Below, one piece after another: positions 15,502 through 24,354 of a stretch of DNA of 31,369 nt. The DNA lies in NCBI GenBank assembly GCA_035542775.1, contig DATKKX010000438.1:1-31369 (forward strand), in the 5' to 3' direction. This DNA comes from DATKKX01 sp035542775 (GTDB lineage Bacteria > Planctomycetota > Phycisphaerae > UBA1845 > UTPLA1). Under the pieces are notes generated by a model, which worked only from the letters and a program-made list of their open reading frames with translations, did not search any database and was not told the origin of the DNA. How positions within the stretch are numbered: position 1 is the first letter of the stretch; each line of letters starts with the position of its first letter. The translations under genes and the position numbers were made by a program.

Positions 15502-17039
15502 GCGATCCATATCTTCAAGTCGCCGGGATCAGCAAGGCATTCGGCGGCGTGCAGGCCTTGGTGGATGTCAGTCTGGACGTCCGCGCCGGCGAGGTCCACG
15601 CCCTCTGCGGAGAGAATGGGGCCGGCAAGTCAACGCTGATCAAGATCCTGGGGGGATCATGCCTGCCGGATCATGGGCACGTTCGGGTGGGCGGCCAGGC
15701 CTTGCCACCCGGCAGCGTGCTGGCATCCGAGGCCGCCGGCATCGCCGTGATTCACCAGGAAGCCGTGGCGTTCCCCGACCTCAACGCGGTGGACAACATT
15801 TTCGTGGGACGGGAGCTGCGGCGAGCGGGAGGATTGTGGCTGGACCGGCGGCGGATGCGCCTCGAGGCGGCGGCACTCCTCGCGCGACTGGGCGAGGAGT
15901 TCGACCTGCGAACACCGGCCGGCGATTTGCCGCTGGCCCGGCGCCAAATGGTGGCGATCGCCCGCGCTCTGTTGCAGGATTGCCGCCTGCTGATCCTGGA
16001 CGAGCCGACCTCGTCGCTCTCTTCGCGCGAAACACAGGCCCTCTTTCGGATCATCCGCCAACTCAAGGACAAGGGAGTAAGCACAATATACGTGAGCCAC
16101 CGCCTGGAAGAGGTCTTCGAGCTGGCCGACCGTGTGACTGTGCTGCGCGACGGCCGCAAGGTCGCCACTCGTTCCGTGGGCGAGATCAGCCGAGCGGAGC
16201 TGATCCGTTTGATGGTGGGCCGGGACGTCGGCGGGATTGCGGCGAGACCGAAGAGCCCGCCCGAAGGACGTCCGATCATGTTGGAGATCCAGGGGCTCAC
16301 CCGGGCCGGCGTGTTCGAGAAGGTGTCCTTCAGCGTTCACGCCGGCGAAGTGGTCGGGATGGCCGGGCTGGTCGGCGCGGGCCGATCAGACGTGGCCCAG
16401 GCGATCTTCGGCGTAGACCGCTGGGACGAAGGGCGAGTGCTCGTCGCCGGAAAGGCGCTGTCGCCCGGCGACATCCGGGCGGCGCTTCGCGCCGGCGTGG
16501 CCCTCGTTCCCGAGGATCGCCAGCAACTCGGACTTGTTCTGCCCATGTCGGTCAGCGTCAACCTCACGCTGGCGATTCTGCAGTCACTCTGTCGACTCGG
16601 ATTCCCCTCCGCGCGGCGAGAACAAACCTTGGCGAGCCGGCTGGTCGCTGAACTTGGAGTCCGGACCGCTTCGCTGCGCGCTCCCGCATGGGCGCTTTCC
16701 GGCGGAAACCAGCAGAAGCTGTTGCTCGGCAAGTGGCTGGCGTTGTCGCCGAAAGTCCTCCTCCTCGACGAGCCGACCCGCGGGGTTGATGTCCGTGCGA
16801 AAGAGGAGGTGCATCAACTGATCAGGCAACTGGCCGACCAGGGCATGGCCACGTTACTCATCTCGTCGGATCTGCCGGAGCTGCTTGCCTTGAGCGATCG
16901 GATCATCGTCATGCGCGCCGGCCGAATTGTCGGTGAATTGGCCGGCAGCGAGGCAACGCAGGAGAAGGTGATGTCGCTGGCAATTCCAGCGGAGGATGAT
17001 CCGGCAACGGGGGCGCGGGTCGGAGGGAGCGCAACGTGA
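15498..17039 (+). CDS. Sugar ABC importer ATPase, two nucleotide-binding domains (RbsA/RhaT-type)
   Basis: This 513-residue cytoplasmic subunit powers a CUT2-class monosaccharide importer. The first ABC domain has Walker A GENGAGKST (38-46), the signature LPLARRQMVAIARAL and Walker B LLILDEPTSSL, followed by YVSHRLEEVFELADRVTVLR. The second has the Walker-A variant GLVGAGRSDVAQAIFG usual for this class, the signature LSGGNQQKLLLGKWL and LLLDEPTRGVD. Full RbsA-like length shows it is intact. The ATG at 15498 directly precedes the first domain and overlaps the stop of the IS3 relic; no ribosome site is seen. The order ATPase, permease, permease, binding protein matches rhamnose (rhaTPQS) and AI-2 (lsrACDB) importers, and a GH106 rhamnosidase follows, so rhamnose is the best guess for substrate. 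It overlaps the next gene by 4 bp. Confidence 0.93.
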   Translation: MSDPYLQVAGISKAFGGVQALVDVSLDVRAGEVHALCGENGAGKSTLIKILGGSCLPDHGHVRVGGQALPPGSVLASEAAGIAVIHQEAVAFPDLNAVDNIFVGRELRRAGGLWLDRRRMRLEAAALLARLGEEFDLRTPAGDLPLARRQMVAIARALLQDCRLLILDEPTSSLSSRETQALFRIIRQLKDKGVSTIYVSHRLEEVFELADRVTVLRDGRKVATRSVGEISRAELIRLMVGRDVGGIAARPKSPPEGRPIMLEIQGLTRAGVFEKVSFSVHAGEVVGMAGLVGAGRSDVAQAIFGVDRWDEGRVLVAGKALSPGDIRAALRAGVALVPEDRQQLGLVLPMSVSVNLTLAILQSLCRLGFPSARREQTLASRLVAELGVRTASLRAPAWALSGGNQQKLLLGKWLALSPKVLLLDEPTRGVDVRAKEEVHQLIRQLADQGMATLLISSDLPELLALSDRIIVMRAGRIVGELAGSEATQEKVMSLAIPAEDDPATGARVGGSAT

Positions 17040-18070
17040 TCAGCCAGGAAGCGGCTCGCACCGGTGGCACTGACCGGCCGTTCAAGGCGGCCCTCACGCG
17101 GCTTGCCCAGCGGCGGGAATACGGTGTCGGCTTTCTCCTGGCTGCCACTCTCATCGCTGTTTCGTGGAAGAACCCGGCGTTCGCCTCCGCCGCAAATCTG
17201 TCGGACCTGCTGGTCCAGTGTGCTCCGGCGGTGATCGTCGGCTGTGGACTGACCTTCGTCATAGTCACCGGCGAGATCGACATCTCCGTCGGCTCATTGC
17301 TGGGGCTCCTCGCAGCCGTGATGGGCCTGGCGTGCTCGCCGCAACGCGCCAATTGGCCCGTGGTCCCCACCGTCTTGGCGACCCTGCTGGCCGGCACGGC
17401 ATCCGGCTTCCTAACCGGGGCCCTGGTCACCTTCGGCCGGGCGCCGTCGATCATCATTACGCTGGGTATGCTGACCGCCCTGCGCGGGCTGACCGAACTG
17501 CTCATGGGCGGCGAATGGATCACCGACCTGCCCGCAGGCTTGCGGACTCTCGGCACGGGTTCGCTGCTCGGGATCCCGATCAGCGTGCTGGTTGCGGCCG
17601 TGGTCGTGGTCGGTTCGGCGCTGCTGGCCGGACGGACGGCACTGGGGCTGCAGATCTACGCCGTGGGCAGCAATCCGGAGGCGGCACGGCTGGCGGGGTT
17701 GTCCATTCGTCGGCTGCGGCTGTTCGCCTTCACACTGACCGGCCTACTTACCGCCGTGGCCGCGCTGGTGAGCGTACCACAGCTTTCGGTCATCGAATCG
17801 GGCGTAGGCAAGGGCTTCGAGCTGCTGGTGGTGACTTGCGTGGTCGTCGGCGGCACGTCAATCCGCGGAGGAAGCGGCGGCATTCTTGGCACGGTGCTCG
17901 CGGTCCTGCTGCTGGGCATCGTCCGAACCGTCCTGGTCTTCCTCAAGCTCGGCGAGATGGCCACCTACTGGGAACGGGCCATCCAGGGCGGTTTCGTCCT
18001 GGCCGCCGTGCTGGCGGATCATCTTGCCCGTCGCTCATCGGCCGCCCGGGCGGCAGGAGGCCAGACATGA
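17036..18070 (+). CDS. Sugar ABC importer permease 1 (RbsC/RhaP-type)
   Basis: This 344-residue inner-membrane protein is one half of the transport channel. It has about nine to ten hydrophobic helices and the family motifs FVIVTGEIDISVGSLLGL (the usual GGIDLSVGS with Glu in the second position), APSIIITLGMLTALRGLTEL, VGSNPEAARLAGLSIRRLRL facing the ATPase, and VVGGTSIRGGSGGILGTVLAV. The GTG start at 17036 overlaps the ATPase stop (GTGA), so the two are probably translationally coupled. The N-terminus carries a short hydrophilic lead before the first helix (YGVGFLLAATLIAVSW). It pairs with the permease that follows rather than forming a homodimer. Confidence 0.92.
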   Translation: MISQEAARTGGTDRPFKAALTRLAQRREYGVGFLLAATLIAVSWKNPAFASAANLSDLLVQCAPAVIVGCGLTFVIVTGEIDISVGSLLGLLAAVMGLACSPQRANWPVVPTVLATLLAGTASGFLTGALVTFGRAPSIIITLGMLTALRGLTELLMGGEWITDLPAGLRTLGTGSLLGIPISVLVAAVVVVGSALLAGRTALGLQIYAVGSNPEAARLAGLSIRRLRLFAFTLTGLLTAVAALVSVPQLSVIESGVGKGFELLVVTCVVVGGTSIRGGSGGILGTVLAVLLLGIVRTVLVFLKLGEMATYWERAIQGGFVLAAVLADHLARRSSAARAAGGQT

Positions 18071-19020
18071 CCACCCTGGGCCGCCTCCGCACGTTCTCCT
18101 ACTGGTACGAAGTCGGCCTGCTGGGCCTGTTCGTCGCTTTGATGGTGGTGATCTCACAAGTGGAGCCTGCGTTTGCCTCCCGCCAGGTGCAGGCCGAACT
18201 GTCCACCCATGTCTTCGAGTTGGCCATCCTGGCGCTGCCGATGACGTTCATCATGATCACCGGCGGCATCGATCTGTCGGCCGGCTCCACAATGGCGCTG
18301 AGCGCGGTGGTATTGGGCCTGACCTTCGAGAGGGGCGCGCCGCCATCCGTCGCGGCACTGCTCGCCGTGCTGGCCGGTGCGATGGCCGGGGCACTCAACG
18401 GCGTCTTCGTGGCACATGTGCACGTCCATCCTCTCATCGTGACGCTGGCGACACTCTCCGCCTACCGCGGCATCGCCGAGGGCGTCAGCCTCGGCCGGCC
18501 CATCTCCGGCTTTCCCGAACAATTCACTTCACTCGGCACGGGCACAGTCGCGGGTGTGCCGCTGCCGGGCATCATCTTCGCTTTGGCGGCATTGGGGAGC
18601 GGCGTGATGCTGATGTGGTCGGCGTTTGGCCGCCGGCTGTACGCGATCGGGTTCAACGAGAACGCCTGCCGATTCAGCGGGATCTCGGTCGATCGGATAA
18701 AGCTCATGTTGTACACGCTGTCAGGAACGGCGGCCGGCCTCGCCGCGGTCATCTTCGCGGCTCGTCGGAATACGGCCAAGGCCGATGTCGGCCTCGACAT
18801 GGAGCTCAACGTGATCACCGCGGTCGTGCTCGGGGGCACCAGCGTCTTCGGCGGCCGGGGAACGCTGGTCGGCACGCTCTTGGGAGTGGCCCTCATTCAC
18901 GAGACCAGTGAGTTCGTGAGTTGGCGCTGGCACAGCGATGAGAGTATCCTGCTGGCCATCGGAGTTCTTCTGGTGGTCTCGGTCCTGCTCAACGGCCTGC
19001 TCCTCAAACGACGACAGTAG
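18067..19020 (+). CDS. Sugar ABC importer permease 2 (RbsC/RhaQ-type)
   Basis: This 317-residue inner-membrane protein is the second permease of the importer. Helices begin with YEVGLLGLFVALMVVISQV, and the family marks are FIMITGGIDLSAGSTMALSA, HPLIVTLATLSAYRGIAEGV, YAIGFNENACRFSGISVDRI and VLGGTSVFGGRGTLVGTLLG. ATG 18067 overlaps the stop of permease 1 (ATGA), which supports coupled expression and a heterodimeric channel, as in the rhamnose and AI-2 systems. A longer in-frame extension to 17164 overlaps permease 1 in another frame and is not permease-like, so it is excluded. The binding-protein gene starts 46 bp later. Confidence 0.92.
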   Translation: MTTLGRLRTFSYWYEVGLLGLFVALMVVISQVEPAFASRQVQAELSTHVFELAILALPMTFIMITGGIDLSAGSTMALSAVVLGLTFERGAPPSVAALLAVLAGAMAGALNGVFVAHVHVHPLIVTLATLSAYRGIAEGVSLGRPISGFPEQFTSLGTGTVAGVPLPGIIFALAALGSGVMLMWSAFGRRLYAIGFNENACRFSGISVDRIKLMLYTLSGTAAGLAAVIFAARRNTAKADVGLDMELNVITAVVLGGTSVFGGRGTLVGTLLGVALIHETSEFVSWRWHSDESILLAIGVLLVVSVLLNGLLLKRRQ

Positions 19021-19066
19021 GCCGTGAGCGGCCGGTCGTTCGTGCCTCGAAGGGAGAAGCATTCAC

Positions 19067-20134
19067 ATGAGGCGATCCACATGCCCGTGGTTGGCGGTGA
19101 TGCTGTGCGTTGCCATCGGTGGACTCGGCCGGCCTGGGTTCGCATCAACTGATCCTGCAACTGTCGCGGGCCAAGTGCCGCCGGCGCCGCCTCCGACGGA
19201 TACGCAGCCGTCGAAGAAAAAGGTCACCATCTGCCTATTGCCCAAGAAGAAAGGCCTGCCCTATTTCACCTCCTGCTCCAAAGGTGCTCAGGAGGCCGCG
19301 AAGGAACTCGGCAACGTCGAGCTGATCTATGACGGCCCGACGGACGGCGCCCCCGAACGGGCGGCGGCCATGATCGAGCGCTGGGCGCTCCAGGGCGTGG
19401 ACGTTATCGCCGTATCGCCGAACGACCCGGAAGTGCTGGCGCCGGCAATGAAGAAGGCCCGAGCCAAGGGTGTTCACGTCATCACCTGGGATGCCGAGGG
19501 CGCGCCAGGCAGCCGCGAGTTCATGGTCAATCAGGCCACGGCCCAACAGATTGGCTACGCCCTGGTGGATACGATGGCTAAAGACCTCGGCGGCAGGGAC
19601 GCGGAGGGCGAGGTCGCCATCATCACGGCCACGCTCACGGCGGCGAACCAGAACGAGTGGATCAAGTACATGAAGGAACGCCTGCCGGAGTATCCCAAGC
19701 TGACCCTCGTCGCGGTCAAGCCGTCGAACGAGGACCAGAAGCTGGCCTTTCAGGTAACCAAGGACCTGATCAACGCCCATCCGAAGCTGAAGGGCTTGTT
19801 CGGCATCAGCTCCGTGGCCTTCCCGGGAGCGGCTGAGGCGGTCAAGCAGGCCGGCAAGACCGGCCAGGTGCTGGTCACCGGGCTTGCGACGCCGAACGAC
19901 ATGCGGGCGTACGTGCAGGACGGCACCGTGCGCTCAGTTGTGCTGTGGAAGACGGTCGACCTCGGTTACCTGACCGTTTTCGCCGCCGATGCCCTGGCGC
20001 AGGGAAAGCTCAAGGCGGGTGACACGAAGCTCGAGGCGGGCCGCCTGGGCGCGAAAAAGATCGAGGGCGATCAGATCCTACTTGGCGGTATCATGGTCTT
20101 CACCAAGGAGAACATCGGGCAGTTTGATTTCTGA
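19067..20134 (+). CDS. Periplasmic sugar-binding protein (RhaS/LsrB-like, Peripla_BP_4)
   Basis: This 355-residue exported protein should capture the sugar for the ABC importer. The N-terminus MRRSTCPWLAVMLCVAIGGL is a Sec signal, followed by a Pro/Thr-rich linker (residues 35-48) and a two-lobed binding fold. Family marks are KVTICLLPKKKGLPYFTSCS, GVDVIAVSPNDPEVLAPAMK, GVHVITWDAEG, VAIITATLTAANQNEWIKYM and TGLATPNDMRAYVQDGTV. This type is close to rhamnose- and AI-2-binding proteins (RhaS, LsrB), where conserved Asp and Asn residues hold the ligand. GGGAG lies about 12 nt before ATG 19067. The gene follows permease 2 by 46 bp and precedes the rhamnosidase by 95 bp. Rhamnose as ligand is inference from context. 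Confidence 0.9.
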   Translation: MRRSTCPWLAVMLCVAIGGLGRPGFASTDPATVAGQVPPAPPPTDTQPSKKKVTICLLPKKKGLPYFTSCSKGAQEAAKELGNVELIYDGPTDGAPERAAAMIERWALQGVDVIAVSPNDPEVLAPAMKKARAKGVHVITWDAEGAPGSREFMVNQATAQQIGYALVDTMAKDLGGRDAEGEVAIITATLTAANQNEWIKYMKERLPEYPKLTLVAVKPSNEDQKLAFQVTKDLINAHPKLKGLFGISSVAFPGAAEAVKQAGKTGQVLVTGLATPNDMRAYVQDGTVRSVVLWKTVDLGYLTVFAADALAQGKLKAGDTKLEAGRLGAKKIEGDQILLGGIMVFTKENIGQFDF

Positions 20135-20229
20135 CGGATATCGATGCCAGGGCCACGGCCGGCGCCGGAGCGACTCGTCGCACTCGTGCCAGCGACGGCA
20201 GACTGGCCCGCCAACTGGAGGACCAAGCT

Positions 20230-23200
20230 ATGCGGCGATCAACTGGAATCCTGGGCGTGACTCTGGTTCTCGTGATCCTCGCCGGATGCACATCCCCGCA
20301 ACCGGACCTGGCGAAGGGCTTTCAGACTCCGCCTGACTCCGCCAAGCCGCACACCTGGTGGCATTGGATGAACGGCAACATCACCAGGGAAGGCATCACC
20401 GCCGACCTCGAGGCCATGAAGCGAGCAGGCCTGGGAGGGGCCCAGATCTTCAATGTCTCCGAGAACATCCCCGAGGGTTCGGTCGCGATCATGAGCCCGG
20501 AATGGCGCGAGCTGGTGAAGTACGCCGCGAAAGAGGCCAACCGCCTCGGTCTCGAACTGTGCATGCACAACTGCTCCGGCTGGTCCAGCAGCGGCGGCCC
20601 CTGGATCAAGCCTGAATTCGCCATGCAGATGGTGGTGATCAGCGAGACCCACGCCGAGGGGCCAGCGAGATTCTCGACCGCCTTGCCCCAACCGGCGACC
20701 CGCCGCAATTTCTACCAGGACATCGCCGTACTCGCCTTTCCCACGCCCCAAGACAACAGCCGGCGTATCAAGGACATCAAGCCCAAGGCCGGTTACGAGC
20801 CGCGCTACGGCCAGCATCCTGCGCTGGATGTCTTCCCCCCGGAGTCGATCGTCAAACGAGACAACATCGTTGACCTGACGAGCAAGCTTGCAGCCGACGG
20901 CCACCTCAGTTGGGACGTGCCCTCAGGCGATTGGACCATTCTTCGCATCGGGTACACACCGACCGGCGCGGAGAATTCCCCGTCACCTAAATCCGGGCGA
21001 GGGTTGGAGTGCGACAAGCTCAGTCGCGCCGGGCTGGATGCTCACTGGGCCGGCATGATGGGTCCGGTCGTCCACGACCTCGGTCCGCTGGCGGGCAAGA
21101 CCTTGAAGAACTGCCTGATCGACAGCTACGAGATGGGGGGACAGAACTGGACGCCGCGCTTTCGCGAAGAGTTCATCAAGCGCCGCGGCTACGACCCCCT
21201 CCTTCTGCTGCCGGTACTGACCGGTCGGGTGATCGACAGCGGGGAGGTCTCGGAGCGGTTCCTCTGGGACCTGCGGCGCACGATCGCCGACCTCTTCGCC
21301 GACAATTACTACGGCTACTTCGCCGAGCTCTGCCACCGCAACGGGCTCATGGCCTCGATCGAACCCTATGACGGGCCGTTCGAATGTTTGCTGGTCGGCA
21401 AGCCGGCCGACATCCCCATGGGCGAGTTCTGGGTCGGCGGCGGCGAGAGCAACTCCTGCAAGCTTGCCGCATCGGTGGCTCACATTTACGGACAGAAGAT
21501 CATCGGCGCCGAGTCTTTCACTGCCGAGCCGAATCGCGGCCGCTGGCAGAATCATCCCTTTTCGCTGAAAGCGGTCGGCGACCTGATGTATACCACCGGC
21601 ATCAACCGCTACATTATTCATCGTTACGCACACCAGCCGTGGCTCGACAAGTTCCCAGGCATGACCATGGGCCAGTGGGGCACGCATTTCGAACGGACGG
21701 TCACCTGGTGGAAGCAGAGCCCGGCGTGGCTGGAATACCTGACCCGCTGTCAGTATCTCTTGCAGCAGGGGCTCTTCGTCGCTGACGTCTGCTACTTCGC
21801 GGGCGAGACCGCGCCACAGGATGCGCCGCATAACCCGACCCTGAAGGCGAAGGGGTACGATTACGACGCCTGCAACGCCGACATCCTGCTCAACCGCACA
21901 ACCGTGAAAGATGGCCGCCTTGTTCTAGCGGATGGCATGAGCTATCGCCTGCTTGTCTTGCCGGACACACCGTTCATGACCGCGCGGCTGCTGACCAAGG
22001 TGCGGGATCTCATTCAACAGGGCGCCACCGTCATCGGCTCCAAGCCGACCCGGTCGCCGAGTCTGGCCGACTATCCGAATGGCGACGCGACGGTGCAGAA
22101 GCTGGCCGACGAGGTCTGGGGCGACTGCGACGGCAAGAACGTCAAAGAGCACGCCTTCGGCAAGGGCCGCGTGATGTGGGGCAAGAGCCCCGAGGAAGTC
22201 CTTGTCGGCCAGGGCATCATCGCCGACTGCGTGTTCACTGCCGCGCCGGCCAAGCCCAAGATGGCCTGGATCCATCGCCGCGCCGATAGCGATGACCTCT
22301 ATTTCGTGTCGAACCAGAGGCCGCGATCGGAAGACGTGCAATGCACTTTCCGCGTCAGCGGCAAGGTGCCCGAGCTGTGGCATGCGGACACCGGGCTGAT
22401 GGAGCAGGCGCCGATCTGGTCGGAGAAAGACGGCCGCACCACCTTGCCGATCCACTTCGACCCCGCCGGCTCGGTCTTCGTCGTGTTCCAGAAGGCAGCC
22501 GGTAAAGCCGACCACATCACCGCGGTGAACCCGCCCACAGCGGCGACGACGGAACCGGCGCTGCCGCGAATCGAGATCCGCAAGGCGATGTACGAGGCCA
22601 TCGACGGCGCCGGCGGAACGGACGTGACCGCCAAGGTCGCCGCTCTGGTGGAGGAAGGCGAGTTCAGCATCCCCGCGAACAATCAGACCTTCGGCGATCC
22701 GACCTACAACCACCTGAAACGCCTGCGAGTGGAGTACACCCTCAACGGTCAACCGATGACCGGCACTGCCGAAGAGAATGGAACGCTGGAACTCGCCGGC
22801 AGCCTGGGCTCAGTGGGCATGCCGCCATGGAGGCTGGCCGCCCTGGAGCCTGGCAAACTCTCCCTGCAGACATTCCAACCCGGCGTCTTCGAGTTTCAAA
22901 CCGCCAGCGGCAGAACGGCGAAGGCCGAAGTCAAGTCCGTGCCCGCCCCTGTCGAGATTGCCGGCCCCTGGACCGTGCGTTTCCCGCCTGACTGGGGAGC
23001 GCCGGCGAGCATCACGCTCGACAAGCTGATCTCGTGGACCAGCCACGACGATGTCGGCGTGCGCTACTTCTCCGGCACCGCCGAATACGAGAACGAGTTC
23101 GAGGTTCCGCCGGCACTGATGGAATCCGGCAAGAGGCTGTACCTTGATCTCGGGCAAGTGAACGTTATCGCGGAGGTCTCCCTGAACGGCAGGGATCTCG

Positions 23201-23517
23201 GCGTGTGGTGGAAACCGCCGTTTGCCGCGGACATCACCAACATCGCCAAGCCGGGCAAAAATGCGCTCAAGGTCCGTGTCACCAATCTCTGGGTGAACCG
23301 CCTGGTGGGCGACGAGCAACACCCGGATGACTGCGAATGGAATGGCGTCTCATTGAAGAGTTGGCCGCAGTGGTTGGTGGAGAACCGGCCGCGGCCGGTG
23401 AAGGAGCGACTGACCTTCACGACCTGGAAGCACTACACGCGGAACTCCACGCCGCTCGAATCAGGCTTGCTCGGCCCGGTGCTGCTGCGGGCAGGCCAAC
23501 TGGTCGTCGTGGAGTAG
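20230..23517 (+). CDS. GH106 alpha-L-rhamnosidase lipoprotein
   Basis: This 1,095-residue enzyme should cleave terminal alpha-L-rhamnose from plant or algal polysaccharides by an inverting mechanism. The signal MRRSTGILGVTLVLVILAGC ends in a clear LAGC lipobox with Cys20 as the lipidated residue, so it is anchored in a membrane facing outward. The GH106 barrel starts at about residue 35 with PHTWWHWMNGNITREGITAD, then LGGAQIFNVSE, LELCMHNCSGWSSSGGPWI, LIDSYEMGGQNWTPRFREEF and GMTMGQWGTHFERTVTWWKQ. A C-terminal jelly-roll, galactose-binding-like domain lies at about 960-1040 (LYLDLGQVNVIAEVSLNGRD, LGVWWKPPF). GGAGG lies about 9 nt before ATG 20230. It is the last gene of the operon; a candidate terminator hairpin lies 100 bp downstream. 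Confidence 0.92.
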   Translation: MRRSTGILGVTLVLVILAGCTSPQPDLAKGFQTPPDSAKPHTWWHWMNGNITREGITADLEAMKRAGLGGAQIFNVSENIPEGSVAIMSPEWRELVKYAAKEANRLGLELCMHNCSGWSSSGGPWIKPEFAMQMVVISETHAEGPARFSTALPQPATRRNFYQDIAVLAFPTPQDNSRRIKDIKPKAGYEPRYGQHPALDVFPPESIVKRDNIVDLTSKLAADGHLSWDVPSGDWTILRIGYTPTGAENSPSPKSGRGLECDKLSRAGLDAHWAGMMGPVVHDLGPLAGKTLKNCLIDSYEMGGQNWTPRFREEFIKRRGYDPLLLLPVLTGRVIDSGEVSERFLWDLRRTIADLFADNYYGYFAELCHRNGLMASIEPYDGPFECLLVGKPADIPMGEFWVGGGESNSCKLAASVAHIYGQKIIGAESFTAEPNRGRWQNHPFSLKAVGDLMYTTGINRYIIHRYAHQPWLDKFPGMTMGQWGTHFERTVTWWKQSPAWLEYLTRCQYLLQQGLFVADVCYFAGETAPQDAPHNPTLKAKGYDYDACNADILLNRTTVKDGRLVLADGMSYRLLVLPDTPFMTARLLTKVRDLIQQGATVIGSKPTRSPSLADYPNGDATVQKLADEVWGDCDGKNVKEHAFGKGRVMWGKSPEEVLVGQGIIADCVFTAAPAKPKMAWIHRRADSDDLYFVSNQRPRSEDVQCTFRVSGKVPELWHADTGLMEQAPIWSEKDGRTTLPIHFDPAGSVFVVFQKAAGKADHITAVNPPTAATTEPALPRIEIRKAMYEAIDGAGGTDVTAKVAALVEEGEFSIPANNQTFGDPTYNHLKRLRVEYTLNGQPMTGTAEENGTLELAGSLGSVGMPPWRLAALEPGKLSLQTFQPGVFEFQTASGRTAKAEVKSVPAPVEIAGPWTVRFPPDWGAPASITLDKLISWTSHDDVGVRYFSGTAEYENEFEVPPALMESGKRLYLDLGQVNVIAEVSLNGRDLGVWWKPPFAADITNIAKPGKNALKVRVTNLWVNRLVGDEQHPDDCEWNGVSLKSWPQWLVENRPRPVKERLTFTTWKHYTRNSTPLESGLLGPVLLRAGQLVVVE

Positions 23518-23614
23518 CGCCCTGTTGAACCGTGTCAGACTGCCAGCGGCGCACGAGCCGCCAGGGTCACGGGGTGGAACGGAGATCTGTGGAGTGACTC
23601 GCCAGGCAATGCCT

Positions 23615-23648
23615 TGCCGAGGGCATCCGGTTCAGGCGGCCCTCGGCA
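23615..23648 (+). terminator. Candidate hairpin terminator after the sugar operon
   Basis: Arms TGCCGAGGGC (23615-23624) and GCCCTCGGCA (23639-23648) are perfect reverse complements around a 14-nt loop, about 100 bp after the rhamnosidase stop. No T-run follows, so intrinsic termination would be weak. The remaining sequence of the 290-bp gap (23518-23807) shows no supported gene. Confidence 0.4.
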
Positions 23649-23807
23649 CGACGACAATAATGGAAGACTCCGCCCGACACCGCTCTCTGCCCCTGATTCT
23701 CGGATTTCGATTCCGGCCCGACTGTTTCGCGCAGAGCCGATCGCCGCATCGCGGTGCCGGACCCCCTCCAACGCCCAAGACCACGCAGGCTGTGTAGCAA
23801 CCGCCGA

Positions 23808-24008
23808 TCAGGAGCTGGTGCCGGTGAGGGTGCCGGAGGTCATGCCTGTATTCGACCCAAAGTAACTGGTCACCCACTGCCGGAGATAGTTCAGCTCCCC
23901 GAAATAACTCAGAGCGCTGCAGCCGCCCGCCGCGGTGATGATGGCACCCGCGAGAACAAACCCCAAACCGGCATGCTTCAGTCGTCTGGCAATCTTCTTC
24001 GCATTCAT
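23808..24008 (-). CDS. Small predicted lipoprotein, unknown function
   Basis: The 66-residue product starts with a basic n-region (MNAKKIARRLKHAG), a hydrophobic stretch (LGFVLAGAIITAAGG) and Cys30, which fits a lipoprotein signal ending in AAGGC. The mature part is only about 37 residues and begins SALSYFGELNYLRQWVTSYF, with aromatic spacing that suggests an amphipathic helix, then a Gly/Thr/Ser-rich tail. I recognise no family; planctomycetes carry many small lipoproteins of this kind. ATG 24008 is preferred because the signal begins there; the in-frame extension to 24083 adds non-signal sequence. It is a single gene, on the strand opposite to the sugar operon. Confidence 0.65.
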   Translation of the reverse strand: MNAKKIARRLKHAGLGFVLAGAIITAAGGCSALSYFGELNYLRQWVTSYFGSNTGMTSGTLTGTSS

Positions 24009-24023
24009 AAAGAGCCGCTCTTT
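24009..24023. promoter_or_regulatory. 15-bp palindrome abutting the lipoprotein start codon
   Basis: The bases AAAGAGCCGCTCTTT form a 7-bp perfect inverted repeat with a 1-nt centre and end directly at the ATG of the small lipoprotein. In mRNA it would hide the only AAGAG-like ribosome-binding element, so it could be a protein operator or a translational hairpin. This is read from symmetry alone. Confidence 0.35.
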
Positions 24024-24260
24024 CTTATCAGTGCATCCCGCGTAATGGGATGCGAACACCCATGCATCTCTGCTCAGTATCATCGGCCGTATGGGGCTGA
24101 GGGCTGCAAGGGCGCGGGCGTGGCAGCGCAGCCGTGCTCCGCCGGGCGGCTACTTGCTCCAGGCAGCCGAGCATATGTGGAGCGATCCGCTGGTCGACAG
24201 GCATAGCCGTCAGGTGCGGCGACCTTGTCTTCCGCGAAGTGCTCGCTTCTCTTGCGTACG

Positions 24261-24326
24261 TCACTGGCCTTCGATGCTGATCGAACCGTTCTCCGTCCGC
24301 AGATTGATCGTCGGGCCGCCGGTGGG
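24261..24326 (-). pseudogene. Possible DUF4097 C-terminal fragment
   Basis: Read on the minus strand, the 21 codons before a TGA encode PTGGPTINLRTENGSISIEG and a final Gln. The pattern of an alternating strand, then NGSI and a short strand, is typical of the last repeat of DUF4097 putative-adhesin beta-solenoids. Upstream (higher coordinates) the similarity ends at a 12-bp palindrome 1 bp away, and an in-frame stop lies beyond it. It is very short, so this may be chance; if real it is the tail of a destroyed gene. Confidence 0.35.
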
Positions 24327-24327
24327 A

Positions 24328-24354
24328 TGCCGCGCCGGAGTATCCGGCGCGGCA
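24328..24354. repeat. Perfect 12-bp inverted repeat, 3-nt loop
   Basis: TGCCGCGCCGGA (24328-24339), loop GTA, and TCCGGCGCGGCA (24343-24354) form a very GC-rich, stable hairpin. No gene end lies close enough on either strand to make it an obvious terminator, and no T-run follows. It could be a REP-like palindrome that interrupted the neighbouring fragment. Confidence 0.75.
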
